Positions 25,479-33,522 of a stretch of DNA of 64,000 nucleotides are shown here, in pieces. The position numbers were made by a program, and so were the translations under genes. The stretch spans positions 558,001 through 622,000 of the forward strand of contig CAVUMB010000007.1 of NCBI GenBank assembly GCA_963742405.1. Reading direction: 5' to 3'. How positions within the stretch are numbered: the stretch's first letter is position 1; each line of letters opens with the position of its first letter. Under the pieces are notes generated by a model. That model made no database searches and was not told the DNA's origin. It saw only the letters and a program-made list of their open reading frames with translations. The DNA comes from JAGVSR01 sp963742405. Lineage in GTDB: Bacteria; Pseudomonadota; Alphaproteobacteria; Rhizobiales; Hyphomicrobiaceae.

Positions 25479-26423
25479 TCAGGTCGGCCAGACGATGTAG
25501 GCCTCACCGAGGTGGCCGTAGGTGCGCACGTCGGGGTGCAAAATCTCGGCAAGAATTTCAGCACTTTCTACAAGTCGCGGCCCCGGCCGGTTGAAAAATG
25601 CATTACCGTCGGCAACGAAGACACGGCCCTCCCGCACGGCCCGAAGCGACATGAAAAGCGGATTGTTCCGCAAGGCCGTCATTTCCGGCAGCGACGTCGC
25701 GATGTCGTACCCGCAAGGGGCGACGAGAAGGATGTCGGGATCGGCCGTCGCCACGTCGTCCCAGGTAATCCAGGGCGAATTCTCGCCGGGAACCCCGAAC
25801 GGACTGATGCCACCGGCGATCGTGATGAGTTCCGGCATCCAGTGTCCGCCCGACATCGGCGGCTCGATCCATTCGACAAAGCCGAGCTTCGGTCGCATCC
25901 GACCTTCGACGGTTCGGGCGACATCCGCGATACGACTCTGCATCGTCGCAACAAGGTCTCTGCCTGCATCCGGCCGGCCGATGGCAGCAGCGACGGCCTC
26001 GATGTCGGTGTAGACGTCATCCATGGTGTGCGGGCGCAGCGACACTATTCGCGCCCGGCTGTCGGTCCAGGTGCACAGCGCCTGCTCGACGTCGGCCAAT
26101 GACACCGCGCAGACCTCGCATTGGTCCTGAGTGAGAATGATATCGGGCCGGAGACCGCGCATCCGGTCCGCATCGACCTCATAAACGGCAAGGCCCTGTT
26201 CGAGCAGACCCTTCACCGACCGGTCAATCTCGGCGCTTGTTGCGCCATGCACCTTGAATTTGGCGCGCGTCAGCTGCGGCAATTCATGAATGGTGGCGGG
26301 ATAATCGCACTCGTGCGAACGGGCGACCTGCAGCGACCCGGCCCCCAGGCCGTGCAGGATTTCCGTGGCGCTAGCGATCAGCGAGATGACTCGCGGCTGA
26401 TCGTCGGGACAGTGCTTGCTCAT
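25479..26423 (-). CDS. BtuF-like cobalamin-binding protein without signal peptide
   Basis: A 314-residue protein with the helical-backbone binding-protein fold of BtuF. It opens with RVISLIASATEILHGLGAG, then SHECDYP, and carries GLRPDIILTQDQCEVCAVS and ISPFGVPGENSPWITWDDV. No export signal is visible, so it may act in the cytoplasm, as many alphaproteobacterial homologues seem to. No btuC or btuD lies beside it. B12 is required by the ethylmalonyl-CoA mutase encoded at 33523-35523, so a link is possible but unproven. Confidence 0.75.
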   Translation of the reverse strand: MSKHCPDDQPRVISLIASATEILHGLGAGSLQVARSHECDYPATIHELPQLTRAKFKVHGATSAEIDRSVKGLLEQGLAVYEVDADRMRGLRPDIILTQDQCEVCAVSLADVEQALCTWTDSRARIVSLRPHTMDDVYTDIEAVAAAIGRPDAGRDLVATMQSRIADVARTVEGRMRPKLGFVEWIEPPMSGGHWMPELITIAGGISPFGVPGENSPWITWDDVATADPDILLVAPCGYDIATSLPEMTALRNNPLFMSLRAVREGRVFVADGNAFFNRPGPRLVESAEILAEILHPDVRTYGHLGEAYIVWPT

Positions 26424-26481
26424 GCCCGCGTCATGACATCAGCGGACGTGATTCACAAGGCCTGCGCCCCGAACGGGCGGT

Positions 26482-27291
26482 TCACTGCAGCTTGTCTGCC
26501 ATGACCGCGATTGTCCGTGCATAGACGTCGGCCTTGTTCCAATCTTTGATGACGCCATAGTTCGCCGATCCGGGCTCCCACGAGCCGCCCGGTTGCCAGC
26601 CGTGACCCTTCATGAAATTGGCGGTCGAAGCGAGGATGTCGGGCACGGAATGAAGCAAGTCGCGCCGGCCGTCACCGTCGAAATCGACGGCGTACTTGTC
26701 GTAGGAGCCGGGCAAGAACTGAACCTGCCCGATTTCTCCAGCCCATCCGCCGCGCATCTCGGCTGGGTTCATGTCACCTTTCTGCACGATGCGCAGCGCC
26801 GCCATGAGGTGGCCGGTGAAAAACTCGGAGCGGCGGCAATCATAGGCCAATGTCGCGATCGATTGGATGATCGAATATTTGCCGGCTCCGTCGCGACCGA
26901 AATTGGTTTCAAGGCCCCAGATCGAGACCAGGATCTCCTTCGGCACGCCATACCGTTTTTCGATCCGCGCCAGCACACCTGCGTGCGTCTTCATTTTTGA
27001 TCGCGCACTGGCAACGAGCCCCCCGCCTACGCGTCGCGCGTAGAAGTCTTCGAAGCTGAGTTTGAATGATTTCTGCGAGCGATCGCGCCGAATGACGTTG
27101 CGATCGTACGTGACACCTGAAAGCGCTCGATTGAGTGTCGCCTGTGAAATTCCTGCTGATTGGGCCTGCCCTTCGAAACTCGAAAGCCAGGCAGAAAAGC
27201 CGCTGCCGTCGTTCCCGCATGATTTGGCGACTGCCGGGGCGGCGTAGGTGACTGCCAGCAATGCGGCGATAGAAGCGGCGGCGGCGCGCAT
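26482..27291 (-). CDS. MltB-type lytic murein transglycosylase, short form
   Basis: A 269-residue exported enzyme. ATG at 27291, preceded by GGGAG, gives a clean signal peptide (MRAAAASIAALLAVTYAAPA). The SLT_2 domain shows FSAWLSSFEGQAQSAGIS, the catalytic IWGLETNFG and GGWAGEIGQVQFLPGSYDK. It lacks the C-terminal peptidoglycan-binding domain of the paralogue at 17833-19248. Confidence 0.9.
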   Translation of the reverse strand: MRAAAASIAALLAVTYAAPAVAKSCGNDGSGFSAWLSSFEGQAQSAGISQATLNRALSGVTYDRNVIRRDRSQKSFKLSFEDFYARRVGGGLVASARSKMKTHAGVLARIEKRYGVPKEILVSIWGLETNFGRDGAGKYSIIQSIATLAYDCRRSEFFTGHLMAALRIVQKGDMNPAEMRGGWAGEIGQVQFLPGSYDKYAVDFDGDGRRDLLHSVPDILASTANFMKGHGWQPGGSWEPGSANYGVIKDWNKADVYARTIAVMADKLQ

Positions 27292-27429
27292 GAGATACTC
27301 CCGAATTTGAACCACGAGCGTCTTGCGACGAGACTGTGGCAACTTATCGAGATCGGCGCGATGCGTCGCAGTTACTAAAAGGCGGCAGCCTTGCGGCCAC
27401 CGCCTTCGTAGATAGATCAGCGTTAAGCG

Positions 27430-27732
27430 TTACTTACAGAACCAGATCGCCCCGACGGATACGCAGCCGCGCGAACGGTAGTTATAGGGACGCGAATTAT
27501 ACCGGTTGTACGACCGATAACGGTAGTAACGGCGATCTCGGCGCCAATCGTTGCGACGCAACTCGCGGCGGTCATTCACGCCATCGCGGTCGCGATCTCG
27601 ATACTGCACGTCGATGACCTGTTTGACAGGCTGTGCAACACTGGCTGGGTTCGAGAGCGGTGCAGCTGACGCCTGCGTGCTCATGATGCCACTAACGGCC
27701 AGAACGGCCATCGTCAGTACTGATTTTTTCAC
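27430..27732 (-). CDS. Small secreted Arg/Tyr-rich protein
   Basis: About 100 residues with a signal peptide (KKSVLTMAVLAVSGIMSTQASA). The mature part is very rich in Arg, Tyr, Asp and Asn (RRNDWRRDRRYYRYRSYNRY) and ends in a short Cys-containing tail (RGCVSVGAIWFCK). The GTG at 27732 is chosen because AAGGAGA lies directly upstream; an ATG six codons earlier is the alternative. Such proteins are frequent in Rhizobiales envelopes; function unknown. Confidence 0.65.
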   Translation of the reverse strand: MKKSVLTMAVLAVSGIMSTQASAAPLSNPASVAQPVKQVIDVQYRDRDRDGVNDRRELRRNDWRRDRRYYRYRSYNRYNSRPYNYRSRGCVSVGAIWFCK

Positions 27733-27923
27733 GTGTGTCTCCTTACTCATGATTTGTCTTCGAAAGCTCTTCCCGGCGTGACCCTGGGCGTGCGGCTCTC
27801 GTTTGAACCAGACACATGAAAAACAACGCTCGGAAGTTCCAGTTCCGTCGCGACCGCCGCAATAATAATTTGAATGTGCAGGAACTTTCAGCTCAGAGCC
27901 CGTCAGCAGGCGTCACTTCAAAT

Positions 27924-28328
27924 TCAATCAGAAATGATCTTGAGTTCAATGAACACGTCGCCGTCCGCCATCTTCAATTTCAGCACGTCGCTGTCGCGCG
28001 TATAGCTTTCGATGGTTTCGAGCGATGCCAAATAGGCGCGCTCCATACTCATCGCACCCAAGCAGTAGAAGCGCTTGCTCTGCGGTGCTCCAATATCGAT
28101 CGCGGCTGCATCGCGGTAGCTGACGGGCGCCCAGAACTGATTGCAGCCGGTGCTGCCAACGACGCGATCGGCCGCGAATGTCAACGTCAGCCCCGGCGGA
28201 ACATCGACGCCTTGAACTTTCACGACCTTCCAACTTGTCCCTGCGAGCAGCGACTGTGCGCAAGCGGCGCCGTTGAACATCAACGGCGCCGCGACTGTAC
28301 AGATCAAAGCGACAAGTAGAACCCGCAC
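27924..28328 (-). CDS. META domain-containing exported protein (HslJ-like)
   Basis: A 134-residue protein with a signal peptide (VALICTVAAPLMFNGAACA). The META domain follows: LAGTSWKVVKVQGVDVPPG, TLTFAADRVVGSTGCNQFW and a CLGAMSMERAYLASLE segment. META proteins such as HslJ are small periplasmic or lipid-linked folds with a stress link. It starts two bases from the stop of mcd and is read in the same direction, so it may be on the same mRNA. Confidence 0.75.
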   Translation of the reverse strand: MRVLLVALICTVAAPLMFNGAACAQSLLAGTSWKVVKVQGVDVPPGLTLTFAADRVVGSTGCNQFWAPVSYRDAAAIDIGAPQSKRFYCLGAMSMERAYLASLETIESYTRDSDVLKLKMADGDVFIELKIISD

Positions 28329-28330
28329 TC

Positions 28331-30010
28331 TTAATTCGCGCCTTCGAGGAGGCGGCGCGCAATAACCTGCGCTTGGATCTCCGCGGCGCCTTCAAAGATG
28401 TTGAGAATGCGTGCATCGCACAGGACGCGCGACACCGGATATTCGAGTGCGAAGCCGTTACCGCCGTGAATCTGTAAGGCGTTGTCGGCGTTCGCCCAGG
28501 CAACGCGCGCGCCGAGCAGTTTTGCCATCCCGGCTTCGAGGTCGCAGCGGCGGCCTTGATCTTTCTCCCGTGCAGCGAAGTACGTCAGCTGACGCGCGAC
28601 CATGGTTTCGACCGCCATCATCACGACCTTGTTCGCGACCCGTGGGAATTTGTAGATCGGGCTTCCGAACTGAACTCGATCGAGCGCATACTTCAGCGCC
28701 AGGTCCATCGCGCACTGGGCCACGCCGACGGCGCGGGCCGCGGTCTGGATGCGCGCGCCCTCGAAGGTTGCCATCAGCTGCTTGAAGCCCTGCCCCTCGA
28801 CCCCGCCAAGTAGGCTTTCCGCCGGCACTTCGAAAGCGTCGAAAGAAATGTCGTATTCTTTCATGCCGCGATAGCCGAGGACTTCGATCTCGCCACCCGA
28901 CATACCCTTCGCCGGGAACGGGATCTCGTCCGAGCCGCGCGGCTTCTCGGCGAGAAACATCGAAAGGCCTTTGTAGCCCTTCTCGTTCGGATTGGTGCGC
29001 GCCAGAACGGTCATGACATCGGCGCGGACGGGATGCGTGATCCAGGTTTTCTGGCCGGTGATCTTCCAGACGTCGCCGTCCTTCACTGCGCGTGTCTTGA
29101 GCGAAGCGAGGTCCGAACCGGTGTTGGGTTCGGTGAAGACGGCCGTGGGGAGGACCTCTCCGGCAGCGATAGCGGGCAGGTACTTCGACTTCTGTTCCGG
29201 CGTTCCGTTGTGAAGAATGAGTTCGCCGGCAATTTCGGCGCGCGTGCCCAACGACCCGACGCCAATGTAGCCGCGCGACAGTTCTTCCGACACCACGCAC
29301 ATCGCCAGCTTGCCGAGGCCCATGCCGCCGTATTCTTCCGGCAGCGAGATCGCAAACACGCCGAGTTCGGCGAGGCTCTGGTAGGTATCGAGTGGAATGT
29401 ATTCGTTTTTCAAATGCCACTCGTGCGCATGTGGCACGACTTCCGCATCCGAAAACGTCTTCATCTGCTCGGCGATCTCGGCGTGCGTCTCATCGAGACC
29501 GCTCGCACCATAGGTCGTCGCGCCCTGCATGGCTTCGATCAACTCAGCAAGGCGATGCTTGACCGGCTCCGAGCCACCTTCAGCGATAAGATCGGCAACA
29601 GCGTCTTCAAACTTACGCACATCGGCGCGGGGGATGCCCAGAGCATCAGGCCGAATAATCTCGACTTGGCTCATGGGGATGCCGCCGGCAATCTGAGCGC
29701 AATATTCAGCGAATGACGCAGCGAGAAGCAGTTGCTCGAATTCCCCGAACTTTGCCTCACTCTGCAGGTTCGCCGCCCACACGTTCATCTGCCGGAGCGC
29801 TTCGACCGTGGTTGCGAGCCAGGCGAGACCATGCGCGGCATGCTGCGCGGCATCGATTCCGCCGGCCTCCTGGATGCGTTGCCGCACGCCGGTCTTGGCA
29901 AGAGCGAGCATCCGATCAGCCGCGCCCACTGCCTCGGCCGTCCGTTCGATGAGGTTCTGAGGATCGGAGACGAGACTGCCGGACTTGGGCTTCAACTGAG
30001 CGATGGTCAT
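28331..30010 (-). CDS. mcd: (2S)-methylsuccinyl-CoA dehydrogenase
   Basis: A 559-residue flavoprotein of the acyl-CoA dehydrogenase family. Residues 190-559 form the classical fold: EEYGGMGLGKLAMCVVSEEL, TEPNTGSDLASLKTRA, GQKTWITHP and the C-terminal IHGGNGFALEYPVSRVLCD. The first about 180 residues are an extra helical domain, the feature that separates Mcd from ordinary 380-residue acyl-CoA dehydrogenases. Mcd oxidises methylsuccinyl-CoA to mesaconyl-CoA in the ethylmalonyl-CoA pathway. The other dedicated genes, ccr and ecm, lie within 3.5 kb, which makes this identity strong. Confidence 0.9.
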   Translation of the reverse strand: MTIAQLKPKSGSLVSDPQNLIERTAEAVGAADRMLALAKTGVRQRIQEAGGIDAAQHAAHGLAWLATTVEALRQMNVWAANLQSEAKFGEFEQLLLAASFAEYCAQIAGGIPMSQVEIIRPDALGIPRADVRKFEDAVADLIAEGGSEPVKHRLAELIEAMQGATTYGASGLDETHAEIAEQMKTFSDAEVVPHAHEWHLKNEYIPLDTYQSLAELGVFAISLPEEYGGMGLGKLAMCVVSEELSRGYIGVGSLGTRAEIAGELILHNGTPEQKSKYLPAIAAGEVLPTAVFTEPNTGSDLASLKTRAVKDGDVWKITGQKTWITHPVRADVMTVLARTNPNEKGYKGLSMFLAEKPRGSDEIPFPAKGMSGGEIEVLGYRGMKEYDISFDAFEVPAESLLGGVEGQGFKQLMATFEGARIQTAARAVGVAQCAMDLALKYALDRVQFGSPIYKFPRVANKVVMMAVETMVARQLTYFAAREKDQGRRCDLEAGMAKLLGARVAWANADNALQIHGGNGFALEYPVSRVLCDARILNIFEGAAEIQAQVIARRLLEGAN

Positions 30011-30495
30011 GGGTCGTCGTCCTCCAAAATGCCGTTCAGGTTAAAGCCCGGTTGAGGGGCTGCCCGGGTTGACCACCGGCGTGGTCGCACTGGGCGTCAC
30101 AATTAGCCGTCCTGCAGGGGCTGGCAATCGCAACCTTGCGCGACACGCGAGCGCGGCCATATGAAGCTTGTCAGAAGCCAGGAGTGAAACAAGCTCAACG
30201 GCTTGAAGTTTCACTGGCTCGCCTGGGCCAACCCCCGTAATGCAACAAGCTGGTGACGCTTTGCCATGCACAACGGCAAGCTTACGTCGCGAAATCGTCT
30301 CCGGATCGTTGCTGTCGACCGTTCCCTACAGGTTCCCGCTGCGGCGCCACACCTGCGCGCGGTTCGACGCATCCGCACGGGGCTGCTTCCATGCAACATG
30401 CCCCGCATTAAGGATAGCCGACGTCTTGGAGACCTCGACCTCCCTCAACGAGGGGGCTAGCTTTCGGCGTCTGGCTTAAATAGATCGTCCGCAGC
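30011..30495. other. Divergent intergenic region upstream of mcd, with a possible operator
   Basis: About 480 bases without a convincing gene. A dyad TTGCC-N9-GGCAA at 30261-30279 lies in the region where mcd transcription should start (about 250 bases before the ATG). It is a candidate regulator site, weakly supported. No -35/-10 could be called. Confidence 0.35.
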
Positions 30496-31369
30496 ATGAA
30501 CCGTTATCGCACCTTCCTCGGCGCCCTCTACAGGCTTTACGAGCATTCCGGCTTCTCCCTTGCGGGAGCTGTGGCCTTTTCGTTTGTCGTATCGCTCTTT
30601 CCGTTCTGCATCTTTGTCGGCGCCCTGTCGGGTATCTTCGGCGGACGCGAATTGGCCGTGCGCGCCGTGGCCCAGTTGTTCGACATCTTGCCCGAGGCTG
30701 TCGCATCGGCACTTGCTCCGCAGGTCGAAATCGATCATGGGTTCGAGCCGCATCGATTTGTTGACGGTTTCGGGGTTTCTCGCTCTGTTCTTTGCGACCA
30801 GTGCCATCGAGACCATGCGGGCCGCCCTGAACGGCGCTTACCGCGTGCGCGAAACTCGTCCCTACCCGCTCTGCCTCGCCATCAGTATGTGCTTCGTGTT
30901 CGTCAGCGCCGTATCGATGCTTGTGTTGACCTGGGCCGTGGTTTTTGGCCCAGCGATTGCCGCCAAGCTGGCCGAATTCGAACCAGCCTGGGCCAAGCAA
31001 ATCCTGGAATCGAATTGGGTCGACACGTTTCAGCGCTACGCCCTAGCCATCGCCGTGATCACGTCTCTGCTGCTCGCCTTCCATCTTTGGCTGGCAGCGG
31101 GCCGGCGCCGCCTCACCGATGTCTTGCCGGGCGTTCTGGTGTCCGTGTCTCTCTGGATCGTTGTCGCCGCGCTGTACTCCTACTACCTCGACCTCAGCGA
31201 CTACACGCGCTTTTATGCTGGCCTTTCTCAGCTCATGATTGCGCTCATTTTCTTCCAATTCACCGCGATGATCATCATCCTCGGTGCCGAGATCAATCGC
31301 GGCATCATGGAACTGAAGAAGCTGGGCAATGGCATGCATCTGGACGAAGGCGAACCGGAAGGCGCGTGA
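30496..31369 (+). pseudogene. YihY/BrkB-family membrane protein interrupted by a +1 frameshift
   Basis: The first frame gives the family start (FSLAGAVAFSFVVSLFPFCI, then FGGRELAVRAVAQLFDILPE). At about 30740 it turns into nonsense. A second frame carries on with SGFLALFFATSAIETMRAAL, RVRETRPYPLCLAIS and four more membrane helices to the TGA at 31367-31369. Removing one G from the GGG at 30739-30741 gives a continuous 290-residue protein, the family's usual size. The family has about six helices and unknown function, despite its old link to ribonuclease BN. It lies between mcd and ccr. Confidence 0.75.
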
Positions 31370-31401
31370 GGCGATCGGGTCGCCAATCAACCGGCATGAA
31401 A

Positions 31402-31429
31402 AAAGGAGCGGTCAATTCACCGCTCCTTT
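31402..31429. terminator. Bidirectional terminator between the BrkB-like gene and ccr
   Basis: A perfect 11-bp inverted repeat (AAAGGAGCGGT / ACCGCTCCTTT) with a six-base loop. On the minus strand it is followed by a T-run of five to six, so it should end ccr transcription; on the plus strand the T-run is shorter. Confidence 0.85.
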
Positions 31430-31456
31430 CCGCGTCTCAAGGCTTCGTCGGGTTCA

Positions 31457-32785
31457 TCAAGCGCCCCGTTGCTGGCTCGCTTCAATGGTGTCTTCCAGCG
31501 TCTTCAAGCCCGTTGTCGGAGCCGAGACGAGCACGGCCATGTTGCCCGGCTTATGTTCGTTGCGCATCATAACCATGTGCGCCTTAGGGATGTGCTCCCA
31601 CGAAAAGACTTCCGACATGCACGGGTCGATGCGTCGTTCGACAACGAGCTTGTTGGCTTGCGATGCCTGTTGCAGGTTGGCGAAGTGCGACCCCTGAACG
31701 CGCTTCTGGTGCATCCAGAGATAGCGCGCGTCCATGGTCAGATTGTAGCCGGTTGTGCCGGCACAGATAACGACCATGCCGCCGCGCTTGACGATCTGCA
31801 CCGAGACCGGGATCGTTGTTTCGCCAGGATGCTCGAACACGCAGTCGACGTTGACGCCCTTGCCTGTAATGTCCCAGATCGCCTTGCCGAAGCCGCGCAT
31901 TTCCTTCAACCAGGTATTGTATTCCGGTGATCCCACCTTCGGTAGTTGCCCCCAGCATTTGAAGTTTTTGCGGTTGATGACGCCCTTGGCGCCGAGCTGC
32001 ATGACGAAGTCGCGCTTGTCGTCGTCGGAGATGACGCCAATGGCGTTGGCGCCCGACGTGGCGCACAGCTGGACCGCGAAGGCGCCAAGACCGCCGGCCG
32101 CTCCCCAAACCAGAACGTTATGACCCGGCCGAAGCACATGCGGGCGGTGGCCGAACAGCATGCGATAGGCGGTGGCGAGGGTGAGCGTGTAGCAGGCGCT
32201 CTCTTCCCAGGAGAGATGCTTGGGCCGCTCCAGCAATTGGCGGTCCTGTACGCGGCAGAACTGCGCGAACGAGCCGTCCGGCGTTTCATAGCCCCAAATG
32301 CGCTGTGAGGGAGAGAACATCGGGTCGCCGCCGTTGCACTCCTCGTCGTCGCCGTCATCCTGATTACAGTGAACGACGACTTCATCGCCGACTTTCCACC
32401 GCTTCACCTTGGACCCGACCGCCCAAACGATGCCCGAGGCGTCTGATCCGCAGATGTGGTACGGAAATTTGTGCACGTCGTTAATCGGTGAGATCGGCAC
32501 GCCCAGCGAAGCCCAGACGCCATTATAATTGACGCCGGCCGCCATCACGAGAACGAGCACGTCGTGGCTGTCGAGTTCCCAGGTCGGCACCACCTCCACC
32601 TGCATGGCCTTATCCGGTTCGCCGTGCCGGTCGGCGCGGATGGCCCAGGCGTACATGTTCTTCGGCACGTGGCCGAGCGGCGGGATCTCGCCAATTTCAT
32701 AAAGATCCTTTTTGACCGCCATAATGGTGGGCGCGCCAACCGCTGCACCTGCTTGACCGTCTATGGCGGTTTTCTGGCTCGACAT
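31457..32785 (-). CDS. ccr: Crotonyl-CoA carboxylase/reductase
   Basis: A 442-residue medium-chain reductase that converts crotonyl-CoA, CO2 and NADPH to (2S)-ethylmalonyl-CoA. Recognisable segments are FPYHICGSDASGIVWAVGS, the acidic insert VHCNQDDGDDEECNGGDPMF, the Rossmann WGAAGGLGAFAVQL and the late MTVR-type region TMDARYLWMHQKRVQGSHFA. The Ccr-specific N-terminal extension (EIGEIPPLGHVPKNMYAWAI) is present. GGAGAG stands before the ATG. It is the first committed step of the ethylmalonyl-CoA pathway and is divergent from a small membrane gene and ecm. Confidence 0.96.
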   Translation of the reverse strand: MSSQKTAIDGQAGAAVGAPTIMAVKKDLYEIGEIPPLGHVPKNMYAWAIRADRHGEPDKAMQVEVVPTWELDSHDVLVLVMAAGVNYNGVWASLGVPISPINDVHKFPYHICGSDASGIVWAVGSKVKRWKVGDEVVVHCNQDDGDDEECNGGDPMFSPSQRIWGYETPDGSFAQFCRVQDRQLLERPKHLSWEESACYTLTLATAYRMLFGHRPHVLRPGHNVLVWGAAGGLGAFAVQLCATSGANAIGVISDDDKRDFVMQLGAKGVINRKNFKCWGQLPKVGSPEYNTWLKEMRGFGKAIWDITGKGVNVDCVFEHPGETTIPVSVQIVKRGGMVVICAGTTGYNLTMDARYLWMHQKRVQGSHFANLQQASQANKLVVERRIDPCMSEVFSWEHIPKAHMVMMRNEHKPGNMAVLVSAPTTGLKTLEDTIEASQQRGA

Positions 32786-33041
32786 GCTGTCGTCTCTCCT
32801 TGACCGACGTCGGATCCCCTAAGACCGGGCGCCCCCACGAAAGCCGGCCCTGCCTCTTTTTGTGACGGCTGTGTTTCAAGCACTTTTTCGCGCCGCAATA
32901 AAGGGCTTGTTTCGCGGCCTCGGCCGCCTGTCAACGCGACGTTAACGGCATGCCGATACCCTGTGCTCGCGCGCTCACCCGGACACCTGCGACGACTTAT
33001 CCGTCGCCGTCGGAGGATCGGGTCGAATTGAGGCCAAAGCC

Positions 33042-33389
33042 ATGCTTGAAATCATCACGGCTTTCATCCGGGACTTTGCCCAGATCGATAGCGAATCGAT
33101 GACCATTTTGTTGGTCATGGTCGGTTGGTCGGCACTGCTGATCCAACTCGCAGTCGATAGTAAAACTTACACCACCGTGTTCATCCCCGGAATGCTGCTT
33201 GGCGGCATGGCGTCGTTCTATTTGGCGCGCGTGGTCCCGTTTTTCATCGTCAGCGGCAAAGAGATCAACGCGATTATCCTGAGCATCCTTGGCATCGTTG
33301 TCGGGTTTCTGGCGACCGTTCTCGTCATCAGCCTCATCCACTGGATCGGCGAGATCCGCCGCCCCTTGACGCTCGACAGCCGCACCTGA
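33042..33389 (+). CDS. Small membrane protein of unknown function
   Basis: A 115-residue protein with three membrane helices (TILLVMVGWSALLIQLAV; TVFIPGMLLGGMASFYLA; IILSILGIVVGFLATVLVIS). GAGG lies about eight bases before the ATG. It lies between ccr and ecm and is co-directional with ecm. I do not recognise the family; a link to the ethylmalonyl-CoA pathway is only positional. Confidence 0.6.
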   Translation: MLEIITAFIRDFAQIDSESMTILLVMVGWSALLIQLAVDSKTYTTVFIPGMLLGGMASFYLARVVPFFIVSGKEINAIILSILGIVVGFLATVLVISLIHWIGEIRRPLTLDSRT

Positions 33390-33522
33390 TCCCGGCCAAA
33401 CCGCCCATTCCACTTCACCGTAAGGGTGCCTTGCGACAGCAGGGTGCTTTGCGTTGCCAAGACGTGCGGATAGTTTAAACAACGGCGCACTGGCGAAAGC
33501 TTGAACCATCGTGGGATCGACC

